From: Pelobacter sp. UBA6812
GTDB taxonomy: Bacteria; Desulfobacterota; Desulfuromonadia; Desulfuromonadales; Syntrophotaleaceae
Length of the DNA stretch: 64,000 bases
Direction: 5' to 3'
Assembly: GCA_002452265.1 (NCBI GenBank)
Contig: DKEW01000080.1
Coordinates: 28,845 to 92,844, forward strand
The notes beneath the pieces are model-generated. The model saw nothing but the letters and a program-made list of their open reading frames with translations, made no database searches and had not been told where the DNA came from. The translations under genes and the position numbers were made by a program. Positions 38,428-47,313 of the stretch are shown in pieces (the stretch's first letter is position 1; each line of letters starts with the position of its first letter).

Positions 38428-39257
38428 TGCGGTACCTTTCTCTGGGGATATCTCCTTGCCCCAACGACACGGCCCTTTTTTATGGATTGATCAGCGGCCA
38501 CGTTCCCCTGTCCGGTATTTCATTGCGTCTGCGCATCGAAGATGTTGATACCCTCAACCGCCTTGCGGCCATCTGTTCCCTGGATATTACCAAGATTTCC
38601 CTGCATGCTTACGGTCATCTGCGTCAGGACTATGTATTATTGCGCACTGGAGCCGCTGTTGGGCGCGGTTGTGGTCCTCTAGTGGTGGCGCGAAAACCCC
38701 TTGCGCCTGAATGCTTGCCAGGTCTGCGTATCGCAGTGCCGGGCCGCTTGACGACGGCAAGTCTTTTGCTGCAGATGTACGGGGTGGCTCCGTCAAGCCT
38801 GGAGGTCATGCCTTTTCATGCCATCGAGACGGCGGTAGTCGAGGGGAAGGTGGACGCCGGCGTCCTTATTCATGAAGCGCGCTTTACGTGTGAAAACCGA
38901 GGCTTGGTCAAGGTGCTTGATTTCGGCATTTGGTGGGAGGCGCTTACCGGTTTGCCTCTGCCACTCGGTGGCATTGTCGCAAAGCGGCGTCTTGGCCGCC
39001 CTACCCTTGAGCTTGTCGAGCAGGCTATAGGGCGCAGTATCGATAGATTGTTTGCCGTGCCAGATGCGGCGCGGGACTTTATCCGCAGTCATGCCCAGGA
39101 GTCCGATGATGAGGTCCTCGATGGCCATATAGGTTTGTATGTGAATGAGTTTACGCGCCACCTGGGGAAAGACGGTGAAGTTGCAGTCGAAGAGTTTTTT
39201 GCCCGCGCCGAGGCCAAAGGATTGCTGCCCCCCTGCCCCGTCGGATTGTTCGGATGA
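38427..39257 (+). CDS. mqnD: 1,4-dihydroxy-6-naphthoate synthase
   Basis: Converts cyclic dehypoxanthinyl futalosine to 1,4-dihydroxy-6-naphthoate in menaquinone synthesis. The 276-residue periplasmic-binding-fold enzyme has the family opening LSLGISPCPNDTALFYGLI, DITKISLHAY, AAVGRGCGPLVVARKP, AVPGRLTTASLLLQMY, DAGVLIHEARFTCENRGL and DFGIWWEALTGLPLPLGGI. The ATG at 38427 overlaps the mqnB stop; upstream in-frame codons are antisense-like extension into mqnB. A terminator follows at 39314. No other mqn genes are in the window. Confidence 0.93.
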   Translation: MRYLSLGISPCPNDTALFYGLISGHVPLSGISLRLRIEDVDTLNRLAAICSLDITKISLHAYGHLRQDYVLLRTGAAVGRGCGPLVVARKPLAPECLPGLRIAVPGRLTTASLLLQMYGVAPSSLEVMPFHAIETAVVEGKVDAGVLIHEARFTCENRGLVKVLDFGIWWEALTGLPLPLGGIVAKRRLGRPTLELVEQAIGRSIDRLFAVPDAARDFIRSHAQESDDEVLDGHIGLYVNEFTRHLGKDGEVAVEEFFARAEAKGLLPPCPVGLFG

Positions 39258-39313
39258 TATCGGTATCGAATGCGTATTTTGTTTGCGGGAATAAGCAGCT
39301 TTCCCCAGCCTAC

Positions 39314-39346
39314 AAAAAAGCGGCCCCTTTGGGAGGCCGCTTTTTT
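39314..39346. terminator. Bidirectional rho-independent terminator between mqnD and serA
   Basis: AAAAAAGCGGCC/GGCCGCTTTTTT stem of 12 bp with a 9-base loop, with A and T tracts as outer arms; serves convergent genes. Confidence 0.9.
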
Positions 39347-39365
39347 AATGAACTGACAGGGGCGG

Positions 39366-40973
39366 TCAGTCGCCGCAGATATTGTTCTCCATGTGAATAC
39401 TGCGGATGAATGCCGCATCGACACTGGCGGAGAGCTGATCGATAACCTTGGCGGGTGCCGGGGTGTCGAGTGACAGCACCACCATGGCTTCACCGGATTT
39501 GGCTCGGCGGCCAAGATTCATAGAGCCGATATTGATGCCGGCTTCACCGAGGATGGTGCCGATTTTGCCGATCAGGCCCGGCTTATCCGCATAGCTGATC
39601 ACCAGCATATGTTCTTCAGGCTGAAAGTCGGTATTGAAATCACGCATTTTGACGATTTTGGGAAGACCCTCAAAAATAGTTCCGGCTACGGTTCGCTTGC
39701 CCGCGGGGGTCATCAGCGAGATGGTGATCAGATTCGAGAAAGATTCGGCTTCGGTGGAGCATACCGTTTCAACCGTGATCCCCATCTGCTCGGCGATGAG
39801 TTGCGAGTTGACCATGTTGACATCCTGCTCGGTGGAGCGGTTGAGCAGGGCCGCAAGTCCGCAGACGGTCAAGGGCGAGCAGTCGTAACGTGCCAGCTTG
39901 CCATTATAGGTAAAGGTCACCTTGCTGGGATTGGCCGGGGCCAACTGCACAATGAACTCGCCCATCTGCTGAATCAATGACAAGAAAGGTTGCATGACCT
40001 GCATCAGATCGGCATCAAATTTGGGAATGTTGACGGCACTTTCAAGGGGCTGGCCGTCAAGGTAACGAACGATCTCCTTGCTGACATCCACCGCTACGTT
40101 TTTTTGTGCCTCAAAGGTGTTGGCTCCCAAATGGGGCGTGACCACCATGAGCGGATGATCGATCAATTGCTTGACCGTCTCAGAGGTGGGGGGCTCCTCG
40201 CTGAAAACGTCAAAGGCCGCACCCCGGACCTTGCCGCTTTGCAGGGCAGCCAGCATGGCTGCTTCGTTGATGATTTCTCCCCGAGCGCAGTTGACGATGA
40301 TCACGCCGTCTTTCATGGCCTCAAAATGGCGGCCGTTGATCATGTCGATGGTTTCCTGGTTGCGGGGGCAGTGCAGGGTCAGGATGTCCGCATAACGTAC
40401 GATATCATCCATGCTTACCAATTTCACGCCCAGGTCCTCACCCCGTTTGGGAGAGATATAGGGGTCATAGGCAATGACGTTCATTTCAAAAGCTTTGGCA
40501 CGCAGTGCCACCCGGCCTCCGACTTTACCCAGACCGATAATGCCGAGGGTTTTGTCCTTGAGTTCGCAACCGGTAAAGGGAGCGCGCTTCCATTCACCCT
40601 GTTTGAGGGAGGAGTTGGCAACGGGCACGTTGCGACACAGCGAAAGCATCAGAGCCATGGTGTGCTCGGCAGCGGAGTTGACGTTGCCGTAGGGCGCATT
40701 GACCACGATGATGCCGCGGCTGCTGGCTGCATCGACATCGACATTGTCGATGCCGACCCCGGCCCGGGCTACGATTTTCAGGTTGCGGCCGTGATCGAGC
40801 AAGGCCGCGTCAACCGTGGTACCGCTGCGGGTGATGATGGCATCGAAACGGCCGACAATGCGATGCAGTTCTTCAGGAGTAAGTCCCAGGCGCTCCTCAA
40901 GCTCTATGCGCGGATCATCAAGCAGTGGTTGCAGACCTTCTTGGGAAATTTCGTCGCTAATCAGGACCTTCAT
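39366..40973 (-). CDS. serA: D-3-phosphoglycerate dehydrogenase
   Basis: Oxidises 3-phosphoglycerate to 3-phosphohydroxypyruvate, the first step of serine synthesis. The 535-residue protein has the full long-form architecture: N-terminal substrate lid, NAD-binding domain with GLGKVGGRVALRAKAFEM and the nucleotide-specifying aspartate in AYDPY, catalytic HCPRNQETIDMI, ARGEIINEAAML and GAAFDVFSEEPP, an intervening allosteric substrate-binding domain, and a C-terminal ACT domain (MLVISYADKPGLIGKIGTIL) for serine feedback. A short leader ORF with a good ribosome site lies upstream. Confidence 0.96.
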   Translation of the reverse strand: MKVLISDEISQEGLQPLLDDPRIELEERLGLTPEELHRIVGRFDAIITRSGTTVDAALLDHGRNLKIVARAGVGIDNVDVDAASSRGIIVVNAPYGNVNSAAEHTMALMLSLCRNVPVANSSLKQGEWKRAPFTGCELKDKTLGIIGLGKVGGRVALRAKAFEMNVIAYDPYISPKRGEDLGVKLVSMDDIVRYADILTLHCPRNQETIDMINGRHFEAMKDGVIIVNCARGEIINEAAMLAALQSGKVRGAAFDVFSEEPPTSETVKQLIDHPLMVVTPHLGANTFEAQKNVAVDVSKEIVRYLDGQPLESAVNIPKFDADLMQVMQPFLSLIQQMGEFIVQLAPANPSKVTFTYNGKLARYDCSPLTVCGLAALLNRSTEQDVNMVNSQLIAEQMGITVETVCSTEAESFSNLITISLMTPAGKRTVAGTIFEGLPKIVKMRDFNTDFQPEEHMLVISYADKPGLIGKIGTILGEAGINIGSMNLGRRAKSGEAMVVLSLDTPAPAKVIDQLSASVDAAFIRSIHMENNICGD

Positions 40974-41182
40974 GGTGATTCCTTGCTGTTACGGACTGTG
41001 CAACGGGCAGTTGCTCATGAAAGTCCCCCTTCGGGATTCATGCTGCTCGTACACACCCTTGATTTTTATCTTATGGAAAATACTTTATTCCTTTCCGATA
41101 GATAACCTCACGGATTATCCTGACCCCGGATAGGATTTTGAGTAGATGTGGATCGATAATTTTGAAAAAGAGGCAACTATAC

Positions 41183-41223
41183 AAAAAAACGGCCGGTCTT
41201 TCAATAAGTAAGAAGACCGGCCG
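41183..41223 (-). terminator. Rho-independent terminator after the Cys-cluster gene
   Basis: CGGCCGGTCTT/AAGACCGGCCG stem of 11 bp with a 12-base loop, followed on the minus strand by TTTTTTTG (41183-41189). It ends the aroF unit before serA. Confidence 0.9.
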
Positions 41224-41237
41224 ACAGTTTGGAGCAG

Positions 41238-41498
41238 TTACTTGATGATCTTAAGATGGCCTGAGCCGGGAGAAGGCGCCGGTGGATCGGGTGGCGGTTC
41301 TTGTATGGCAGCCTCTCCAATGATTGGCAGGGTGCCCTCTTGCAGCATCCTGTCGACGGATGCGGCTATGGTCAGGCATTGTTTCATGCATACCCGTCGT
41401 ACCGGACAGGTGCTGCAATCTGCCTCACCTCCGGCAATGCGAAGCGCATGGATAACCAAGGCAACGCTTTCGGGCTGGGTCAGAGGAATCATAAACAT
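41238..41498 (-). CDS. Small Cys-cluster protein downstream of aroF
   Basis: An 86-residue protein with one compact cysteine cluster, CSTCPVRRVCMKQC (C28-x2-C31-x5-C37-x3-C41), which could bind iron-sulfur or zinc, and a Pro-rich C-terminus (PPPDPPAPSPGSG). GGGAGA lies six bases before the ATG. The gene follows aroF by 24 bases in the same direction, so it is part of the attenuator-controlled transcript. I recognise no family; similar small proteins with this cluster may be lineage-specific. Confidence 0.55.
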   Translation of the reverse strand: MFMIPLTQPESVALVIHALRIAGGEADCSTCPVRRVCMKQCLTIAASVDRMLQEGTLPIIGEAAIQEPPPDPPAPSPGSGHLKIIK

Positions 41499-41522
41499 GA
41501 GCGTATCTCCCGGGTATCGATC

Positions 41523-42542
41523 TTAAAGGTCGCGATCGGCGGCCGCGGCGAAACGGCGCAGTTTTTCCATGACAACGGCAAATCCTGCCGGAGTCAGGGA
41601 CTGAGGGCCGTCGCAGGAGGCCTTTTCCGGATCGTTGTGAACTTCCACCAGCAGGCCGTCGCAACCGGCGGCTACTGCAGCATAACACATGGCCGGTACC
41701 AGGCTGGCATGGCCGGTGGCATGGGACGGGTCGATCACTACCGGCAGATGGGTCTGCTCTTTTAGTAACGGCACGGCGGACAGGTCGAGAGTGTTGCGGG
41801 TAGCGGTTTCGAAGGTTCGAATGCCGCGCTCGCACAACACCACGCGCTGATTACCTTCCGAAAGGATATACTCGGCACTCATCAGAAATTCCTGGATGGT
41901 GGTCGACATGCCGCGTTTGAGCAGGACCGGTTTGTCCTGCTGACCTAGCAGGCGCAGCAGGGGAAAATTCTGCACGTTGCGGGCGCCTACCTGCAAAATG
42001 TCGGCATAACGTGCCACCAGATCGACATCGCGGGGATTAACCACTTCCGTGATGATGGGCAGGCCGGTAGCCTCGCGTGCGGTCGCCAGTAGTTTGAGTC
42101 CTTCCTCTTCCAACCCCTGGAAAGCGTAGGGGCTGGTTCGGGGTTTGAACGCACCGCCGCGCAGCACCTTGGCACCGGCGGCTTTAACCGCGCGAGCTGT
42201 TTCCAGCAGCTGCGATTCCCCTTCCACCGAACAGGGGCCGGCCATGACCAGAACTTCGCGGCCGCCGATGGTAACCCCGGGTGCCAGCTCAAAAACACTT
42301 GGTTCGGGACGGATCTCCCTGCTGGCCAGTTTGTAGGGCTTGAGGATAGGGACCACGGCTTCCACGTAGGGCATCGATTCCAGCGATTGCAGTACGGCTT
42401 TGCCGCGTTCGTCGCCAATGGCGCCGATCACGTCACGGGTTTCGCCGTGGATGACATGCGCCTTGTAGCCCAGTTCGCGGATGCGTTTTTTTACTTCTGC
42501 CAGGGCCTCTTTGCCGGCACCCTTTTTCATGACGATAATCAT
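41523..42542 (-). CDS. aroF: 3-deoxy-7-phosphoheptulonate (DAHP) synthase with N-terminal regulatory domain
   Basis: Condenses phosphoenolpyruvate and erythrose 4-phosphate to DAHP, the entry step of aromatic amino acid synthesis. The 339-residue protein has a ferredoxin-like regulatory domain at residues 1-70 ([19 protein letters not shown]), as in the Thermotoga-type feedback-regulated enzymes, then the TIM barrel: [52 protein letters not shown] and [15 protein letters not shown] 42542 is chosen because AGAGGAG lies seven bases upstream; the open frame further up crosses the attenuator. Preceded by a Phe-rich leader peptide and terminator, so likely controlled by attenuation. Confidence 0.95.
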   Translation of the reverse strand: MIIVMKKGAGKEALAEVKKRIRELGYKAHVIHGETRDVIGAIGDERGKAVLQSLESMPYVEAVVPILKPYKLASREIRPEPSVFELAPGVTIGGREVLVMAGPCSVEGESQLLETARAVKAAGAKVLRGGAFKPRTSPYAFQGLEEEGLKLLATAREATGLPIITEVVNPRDVDLVARYADILQVGARNVQNFPLLRLLGQQDKPVLLKRGMSTTIQEFLMSAEYILSEGNQRVVLCERGIRTFETATRNTLDLSAVPLLKEQTHLPVVIDPSHATGHASLVPAMCYAAVAAGCDGLLVEVHNDPEKASCDGPQSLTPAGFAVVMEKLRRFAAAADRDL

Positions 42543-42605
42543 GGTTTTAACTCCTCTGGTGTCTGGGGGGTTGGTCGGCTGCCGATCGTTTTTCCCCTGA
42601 ACTTC

Positions 42606-42652
42606 CAAAAGAAAAACCACGGGTGAGCCAGTTGGCATCAACCCGTGGTTTT
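42606..42652 (-). terminator. Attenuator (rho-independent terminator) between leader peptide and aroF
   Basis: On the minus strand AAAACCACGGGT (42641-42652, complement) pairs with ACCCGTGGTTTT (complement of 42613-42624) as a 12-bp stem with a 16-base loop, followed by a TTTTTCTTTT run. It lies between the Phe-rich leader and aroF and is therefore placed as the attenuator of a transcription-attenuation system. Confidence 0.85.
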
Positions 42653-42681
42653 GTATGAATGTGCTGTGGGGCGCTACGTCC

Positions 42682-42774
42682 TCAGACACCAGCCGCGGGT
42701 CGATGGTTCATAAAGAACCCAAAAAACCCGAACCAAAAGAAAAAGCTGATGTTGAGAAGCGTCTGCGCCTGCAT
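42682..42774 (-). CDS. Phe-rich attenuation leader peptide for aroF
   Basis: A 30-residue ORF starting with AAGGGA five bases before its ATG. Its first 21 residues are [21 protein letters not shown]: eight Phe and one Trp in the eleven residues 11-21. This mirrors pheL/pheST-type leaders: ribosome stalling on Phe (or Trp) codons when charged tRNA-Phe is scarce would favour an antiterminator and let transcription pass the terminator at 42606-42652 into aroF. The leader is followed by about 30 bases before the terminator stem. It is too short for standard gene calling. The regulatory role is inferred from composition and position. Confidence 0.9.
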   Translation of the reverse strand: MQAQTLLNISFFFWFGFFGFFMNHRPAAGV

Positions 42775-42865
42775 GGTGATCCCTTCAATTAAGACGAATG
42801 TATTTACCACTAGCAGATCACCCTCTTAAAAGCAAGTAAAAACAATCTGTTGCTGTGTCTTGCTA

Positions 42866-44296
42866 TTATTCTTCTTCGTCGGACGAATCGATAAAGCGTT
42901 GCAGCCAGCGATGAACATCGTTGCGACGGATTTCGGTCCGCAGGTGCATCATGCGTTGCTTGCGTTCTTCCGGCTCCATGCTGAAAGCCTGGTAGATGGC
43001 ATCGGCGGTACCGTCGGTGTCGTAGGGGTTGACCAGCAAAGCATATTTGCCGAGTTGATCGGCGGCGCCGGCAAACTCGCTAAGGATCAACACGCCATTG
43101 TTTTCCACCGAGCTGGCACAGTATTCCTTGGCAACCAGATTCATGCCGTCCCGCAAGGGGGTGATCAAGGCGATTTCCGAGGTGCGGTAGCGCGCCAGCA
43201 GCTGTTCGCGTTCCAGGCAGCGGAAAACGTAGTGAATCGGCACCCATTCCGGTTGCCCAAAGCGGGCATTGATGCGACCCGCCAACTGATCCAGCTCCTC
43301 TTTGAGGTTGGCGTAATCAGGGACCAGGGTGCGACTGGGGATGACAACTTGCATCAGCGAGATGCGTTTGATCAGTTCGGGGTATTTTTCCAGTGCTCGT
43401 TCAAAGGCCAGAAACCGCTCCGGAATGCCCTTGGTATAATCAAGCCGGTCGATGCCCAGCACCAGTTGGCGGCCGCGCAGATTTTCATGCAGATACCAGG
43501 CCGCATCTTCAACCTCGTGAGAGCGTGCACCTTCATCGAATTCGCTGAAATCGATACTGATAGGGTAATGTCCGACCTTGATGAGCCGCTGACCGAATTT
43601 CAGCAGTGTGTGGTGACGTTTCCGGCTTACAATTTCAAGTTCCGGTACCAGCATGCTGGCGGTTTGTACAAAATTGCGGCGATCCCTGAGGGTCTGGAAG
43701 CCGATCTGGTCGTAAGCCAGCAGTCCCCTGATCAATTCGGTCTTCCACGGCAGTCGCCGATACAGGTCCGGAGAGGGAAACGGAATGTGCAGGAAAAAGG
43801 CCAGTGGGTCCTGCATGCCCAGCTCCCGCAGATGCGATCCGACCAGCATCAACTGGTAATCGTGAACCCAGATAAAATCATTGTCAGCGGTATTTGCGGC
43901 AACCACCGCGGCAAATTTCTGATTGACGGCCTCATAAGCTTGCCATTGGGGCAGATCAAAACAGCAGAACCCAAGCAGGTCGTGAAACAGTGGCCAGATT
44001 GCAGAATTGGAAAAGCCGCGATAATAGCGCTCTACCTCGTCTTCACTGAGAGGCACCGGAACCAGCTGATAACCCTGCTGCTCTTTAAACTCGCGCAGCA
44101 GACTGTCCAGGGGGGCATCCGCGTCGCAACCGGGCCAGCCGAGCCAGACTCCGTGATTCTCGCGCATCACCGGTGCCAGGGCGGTGACCAGACCGCCTGT
44201 GCCAGGCTTCATGGTCCATCGATTTTCGGTCTGACCAATGACCGTTGGCAGCCGGTTGGAAATGATCAACAGGCGTTTGTCGTGGTTTTGAAACAT
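42866..44296 (-). CDS. otsA: Alpha,alpha-trehalose-phosphate synthase (OtsA-type)
   Basis: Transfers glucose from UDP-glucose (or another nucleotide sugar) to glucose 6-phosphate to give trehalose 6-phosphate. The 476-residue GT20 protein starts [14 protein letters not shown] and has the family segments [45 protein letters not shown] and [17 protein letters not shown]. The close relative GgpS (glucosylglycerol-phosphate synthase) cannot be excluded on sequence alone. The gene follows the TreT-like gene by 56 bases, and no otsB phosphatase is present in the window. Confidence 0.85.
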   Translation of the reverse strand: MFQNHDKRLLIISNRLPTVIGQTENRWTMKPGTGGLVTALAPVMRENHGVWLGWPGCDADAPLDSLLREFKEQQGYQLVPVPLSEDEVERYYRGFSNSAIWPLFHDLLGFCCFDLPQWQAYEAVNQKFAAVVAANTADNDFIWVHDYQLMLVGSHLRELGMQDPLAFFLHIPFPSPDLYRRLPWKTELIRGLLAYDQIGFQTLRDRRNFVQTASMLVPELEIVSRKRHHTLLKFGQRLIKVGHYPISIDFSEFDEGARSHEVEDAAWYLHENLRGRQLVLGIDRLDYTKGIPERFLAFERALEKYPELIKRISLMQVVIPSRTLVPDYANLKEELDQLAGRINARFGQPEWVPIHYVFRCLEREQLLARYRTSEIALITPLRDGMNLVAKEYCASSVENNGVLILSEFAGAADQLGKYALLVNPYDTDGTADAIYQAFSMEPEERKQRMMHLRTEIRRNDVHRWLQRFIDSSDEEE

Positions 44297-44352
44297 GGTG
44301 CTACCTTCCTTCTTTGCATGGAATTCAATGGATAAAAAGATTACCTGGCCTT

Positions 44353-45615
44353 TCAGCCGACCACCACACGCTCCCTGCAGCCATCCTGCAGGCCGGCCAG
44401 CAGCGTCAGATATTCACGCAGGTGCCGTGTATTGAGAAAATTGTCCAGGACGAACTGTCGGGCCCGTTCTCCAATCTGCCGACGCAACCGCGCACGATGC
44501 AGCAAATACCGGATGCGCAAGGCCGCACCTTCCGGAGTGCGCACCAGAAAACCGGTATAGTGATTGAACACCTGCAGGCGGATGCCTCCGGTGTCCCCGC
44601 CGATAACCGGCTTGCCTTTCCACATCCCCTCCGCAACCGTCAGGCCAAAACCCTCGCGAATCGATTTCTGGATCACGATATCCGCGGCCCGCTGAAGCGC
44701 GTTGATGGTTCTGTGCGCATCGGGGGGCAGCAGCAAGACATGGATATCCGGGTCATTTGCAGCGGCCTGTTGCACTTCCTGCAGCACCGCCATTCCTTCC
44801 GGGTCATCGCTTGCTTCGCCGCCCGCCAGCACCAGCTGCAGCGGCGTCAGCTTGGCGGCCAGTCGATAAGCCTGGATCACACCCACCGGATCTTTAAAGC
44901 GGTCATAGCGGGATACCTGCAGAACCATGGGTCGCTCCGGATCGAGGCCGAATTGCGGATAAATGGCATCGATTTCGGCCGGGGGCAGATCACGGTTCTT
45001 GTCGCTCAGCGGGTCGATACTCGGCGCAATGATGTATTGCGGATGCGGCAGCGGTTGCGCGAACTCCGGCAGGGAGAAGATGCTGGCATCGTAGGCCTCA
45101 AGCCACGGCCGCAGGTATTTCCATACGGGGCGAAACGGATGACTGGCATCGATATGGCACCGCCAGATCCATTTGCCTCGACGCTCCGGAAAATGAGACA
45201 ACAAGGCCGCAGGCTGGGGATCGTGAATAAAAACGAAATCCGCCTGCTCGAGAACCGCCCTGAGCTGTTCCGCGCAGCGGGCATTGGTCTTCTCGTAAGC
45301 TTTCAGCAAAGGTTCCGGGATGTGTACGTCCAGACCCTGTAAAGCGTTGTGAAAGCCCTTGGTGCACTCGTAAAACTCCGGCGAACCGTTGATGACCTCC
45401 CAACTTGCATCGATCCCGAGAGCTTGTTTGAAAGGAATCAGCTTCTGCAGGATTTCCGCCACCCCTCCCCCTTCGCGGGTCGAGTTGACATGCACGACCT
45501 TCGCCCCTTTCAGGGGAGCTGCAAGTTGCTCCAGATGCTGGATAACCGAGGAGCCGGTCACTTGCGCATATTGAGCCAGAAAATCCTGGTTCTGTTTGTT
45601 GTGGCGGAGAGCCAT
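44353..45615 (-). CDS. GT4 glycosyltransferase, TreT-like trehalose synthase
   Basis: A 420-residue family-4 retaining glycosyltransferase. N-terminal elements VVHVNSTREGGGVAEILQKLIPF and EVINGSPEFYECTKGFHNAL and C-terminal SIREGFGLTVAEGMWKGKPVIGGDTGGIRLQV match trehalose glycosyltransferring synthases (TreT), which join a nucleotide-glucose and glucose in one step. The start overlaps the DUF5752 stop (TGATG), so they are coupled. The gene is followed by otsA, so two trehalose routes may share one operon, or one enzyme may use a different sugar; activity was not tested here. Confidence 0.8.
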   Translation of the reverse strand: MALRHNKQNQDFLAQYAQVTGSSVIQHLEQLAAPLKGAKVVHVNSTREGGGVAEILQKLIPFKQALGIDASWEVINGSPEFYECTKGFHNALQGLDVHIPEPLLKAYEKTNARCAEQLRAVLEQADFVFIHDPQPAALLSHFPERRGKWIWRCHIDASHPFRPVWKYLRPWLEAYDASIFSLPEFAQPLPHPQYIIAPSIDPLSDKNRDLPPAEIDAIYPQFGLDPERPMVLQVSRYDRFKDPVGVIQAYRLAAKLTPLQLVLAGGEASDDPEGMAVLQEVQQAAANDPDIHVLLLPPDAHRTINALQRAADIVIQKSIREGFGLTVAEGMWKGKPVIGGDTGGIRLQVFNHYTGFLVRTPEGAALRIRYLLHRARLRRQIGERARQFVLDNFLNTRHLREYLTLLAGLQDGCRERVVVG

Positions 45616-46289
45616 CAGCTTTGCTCCTCGAAAAATGTCTGAAACAGGCTGGTAACATGGGCCCGGATTTCTTCAAGGGACGAAAAATAAGGGTCGAAGC
45701 CGCACAGACGGTCAATCAGTCTCTGGTAGAGGTCGCCGAATCCGCCTAGCCAGGCGGAAAAATCGTCGCACCGCTGCTTGGTGCGGCTGCGGGCGTCGAT
45801 GAAGTGATAGTAGATGCAACCTGTCGACAGGGCCGGCAAGTAGGATACCAGATCCACCGGATCATCAAACCGCAGGCCCGTGTCGAACACCACGATCTGG
45901 GAATGCAAAAAGTAAAATTGCTGATCAGCCCGTGCCCAGGGGATCATCTCGCTTTCATCCAGGCGTTGCTCCACCGTGTCGACCAGTTCCAGGCGTAATT
46001 GCTCGAGGCTGTCGAAGTCTGTCGGCAGAGTCATGCTCAGGCGTTCGGCCAGCGTTTTATCATGCAGGCCACGATAGGCCCAGGAAGCAAAATCATTGTT
46101 GTATTCCGGCTCGTCAAACTGGGGGCGCAACAGCCTTCCCCAGAAATGGTGGCCGATACTGGCCAAAGGGATTTTCTCCAGCGCATCCCGGAACTCTTTG
46201 AGGTTTTGCACCTTGATGCCTGTCGACAGGGTGATCAGAGCGCAATCGCGCACCTCAAAGGGTGATATGGCAGAGGGGGCTGTTTTCAT
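45615..46289 (-). CDS. DUF5752-family protein, first gene of trehalose operon
   Basis: A 224-residue soluble protein with the pattern FEVRDCALITLSTGIKVQNLKEFRDAL, then SIGHHFWGRLLRP, DFASWAYRGLHDKTLAERLS and a C-terminal helical part. I recall DUF5752 proteins as companions of trehalose or glucosylglycerate synthesis genes, but their function is not established. The stop overlaps the start of the TreT-like gene. Length and operon position fit the family. It is the first gene of the set of three, with a 250-base gap to the divergent tRNA-Phe. Confidence 0.7.
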   Translation of the reverse strand: MKTAPSAISPFEVRDCALITLSTGIKVQNLKEFRDALEKIPLASIGHHFWGRLLRPQFDEPEYNNDFASWAYRGLHDKTLAERLSMTLPTDFDSLEQLRLELVDTVEQRLDESEMIPWARADQQFYFLHSQIVVFDTGLRFDDPVDLVSYLPALSTGCIYYHFIDARSRTKQRCDDFSAWLGGFGDLYQRLIDRLCGFDPYFSSLEEIRAHVTSLFQTFFEEQS

Positions 46290-46497
46290 GGGACTCCCGT
46301 TGCGAACCAGACCAGGCGGGTCCGGTTATTCGGCCCATTTTTGCATCTTTTCCCGGCGATTAAAAAATTTACACAGACGAGGGAAGTCTGGCCTGGTCTG
46401 CCTTGATTTCTTTACAGTAAGGGGACAATGAAAGAATAGCATAAGCCATCGTAGTGGCAATTTATTGGCTCAGTTTATCGGCCCTTCATGTTTTTGC

Positions 46498-46526
46498 TTG
46501 ACAGCAGCGGTCGAATTCTTTATAAA
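46498..46526 (+). promoter_or_regulatory. Consensus sigma-70 promoter for tRNA-Phe
   Basis: TTGACA (46498-46503), 17-base spacer, TATAAA (46521-46526), 14 bases before the tRNA. A near-perfect promoter. Confidence 0.85.
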
Positions 46527-46539
46527 CGGAACACTCATT

Positions 46540-46615
<76 letters not shown>

Positions 46616-46624
46616 TTTGTATAC

Positions 46625-46658
46625 AAAAGGTCTGCGTTACCGACGCAGACCTTTTTTT
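46625..46658 (+). terminator. Rho-independent terminator of tRNA-Phe
   Basis: AAAAGGTCTGCGT/ACGCAGACCTTTT stem of 13 bp with a 5-base loop (46625-46655), followed by further T residues. Confidence 0.9.
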
Positions 46659-46813
46659 ATTCGAATAATAACCGCCGATCGGTCCTTGCAAATTGCTGCG
46701 CTTTTTATTAATGTCTCGGCCCGTTGTGTAAAATTTGCGGCAGTTCCGGGTCAGCGCGTCTTTCCCCAATCCCGCCAAAAAACCCTGATCATTTTATCCA
46801 CGAAGTTCTGAAG

Positions 46814-47209
46814 ATGAAGCATCAAGTCAGACTGAATTGCCATGTCGATATGCCGTCGACCTGGATCAAGTATAAAAAAGAGTTGTGTCACGACTGCCGG
46901 GCGGTCTGTTGCAGTTTGCCCGCGGAAGTTACCATTGCCGATCTGGTGCGTATGGAGTTGGTCGATCCTTTCGATGCCCAGGATCCACCCAAAGAGATCG
47001 CCAAAAGATTGCGCAAGCAAGGGGTCATCGAGCATTTCAACTTTAAAAGTGCGATTTTTACCTTGGCCAGGCTGGCTAACGACGATTGCATCTTTCTTGA
47101 CCAGAAAACCCGTCGCTGTACCATCTACGCCAAGCGTCCCGATACCTGCCGCAATCACCCCCGGATCGGGCCGCGTCCGGGATATTGTGCGTACCAGTCA
47201 AACAGGTGA
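46814..47209 (+). CDS. YkgJ-family cysteine-cluster (zinc/iron-binding) protein
   Basis: A 131-residue protein with the YkgJ (CxxCxxxCC) pattern: CHDCRAVCCSLPAEVTIADL near the N-terminus, then DDCIFLDQKTRRCTIYAKRPDTCRNHPRIGPRPGYCAY. Eight or so cysteines could bind an Fe-S cluster or zinc. Members are of unknown function. The ATG at 46814 starts just after GAAG and is preferred to the upstream frame, which is antisense-like sequence. A terminator follows at 47255. Confidence 0.82.
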   Translation: MKHQVRLNCHVDMPSTWIKYKKELCHDCRAVCCSLPAEVTIADLVRMELVDPFDAQDPPKEIAKRLRKQGVIEHFNFKSAIFTLARLANDDCIFLDQKTRRCTIYAKRPDTCRNHPRIGPRPGYCAYQSNR

Positions 47210-47254
47210 TCCCCGATTCCGGGCTCCAGGTTCCTTTAATGGCTTGTCCCATAA

Positions 47255-47288
47255 AAAAAGCCGCGACTCATAACTGTCGCGGCTTTTT
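47255..47288. terminator. Bidirectional rho-independent terminator
   Basis: AAAAAGCCGCGAC/GTCGCGGCTTTTT stem of 13 bp with an 8-base loop, between convergent YkgJ-type and SYLF genes. Confidence 0.88.
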
Positions 47289-47313
47289 CTGCGTGATTTA
47301 TAACAAGACACCA

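Noticed and set aside
39990..41105. A 371-residue open frame antisense to serA
   Set aside because: Shadow frame; serA shows complete motif content on the other strand.
42860..44335. A 491-residue open frame on the plus strand antisense to otsA
   Set aside because: Shadow of the GC-rich coding strand; no signal, no known domain, and otsA has clear family motifs over its whole length.
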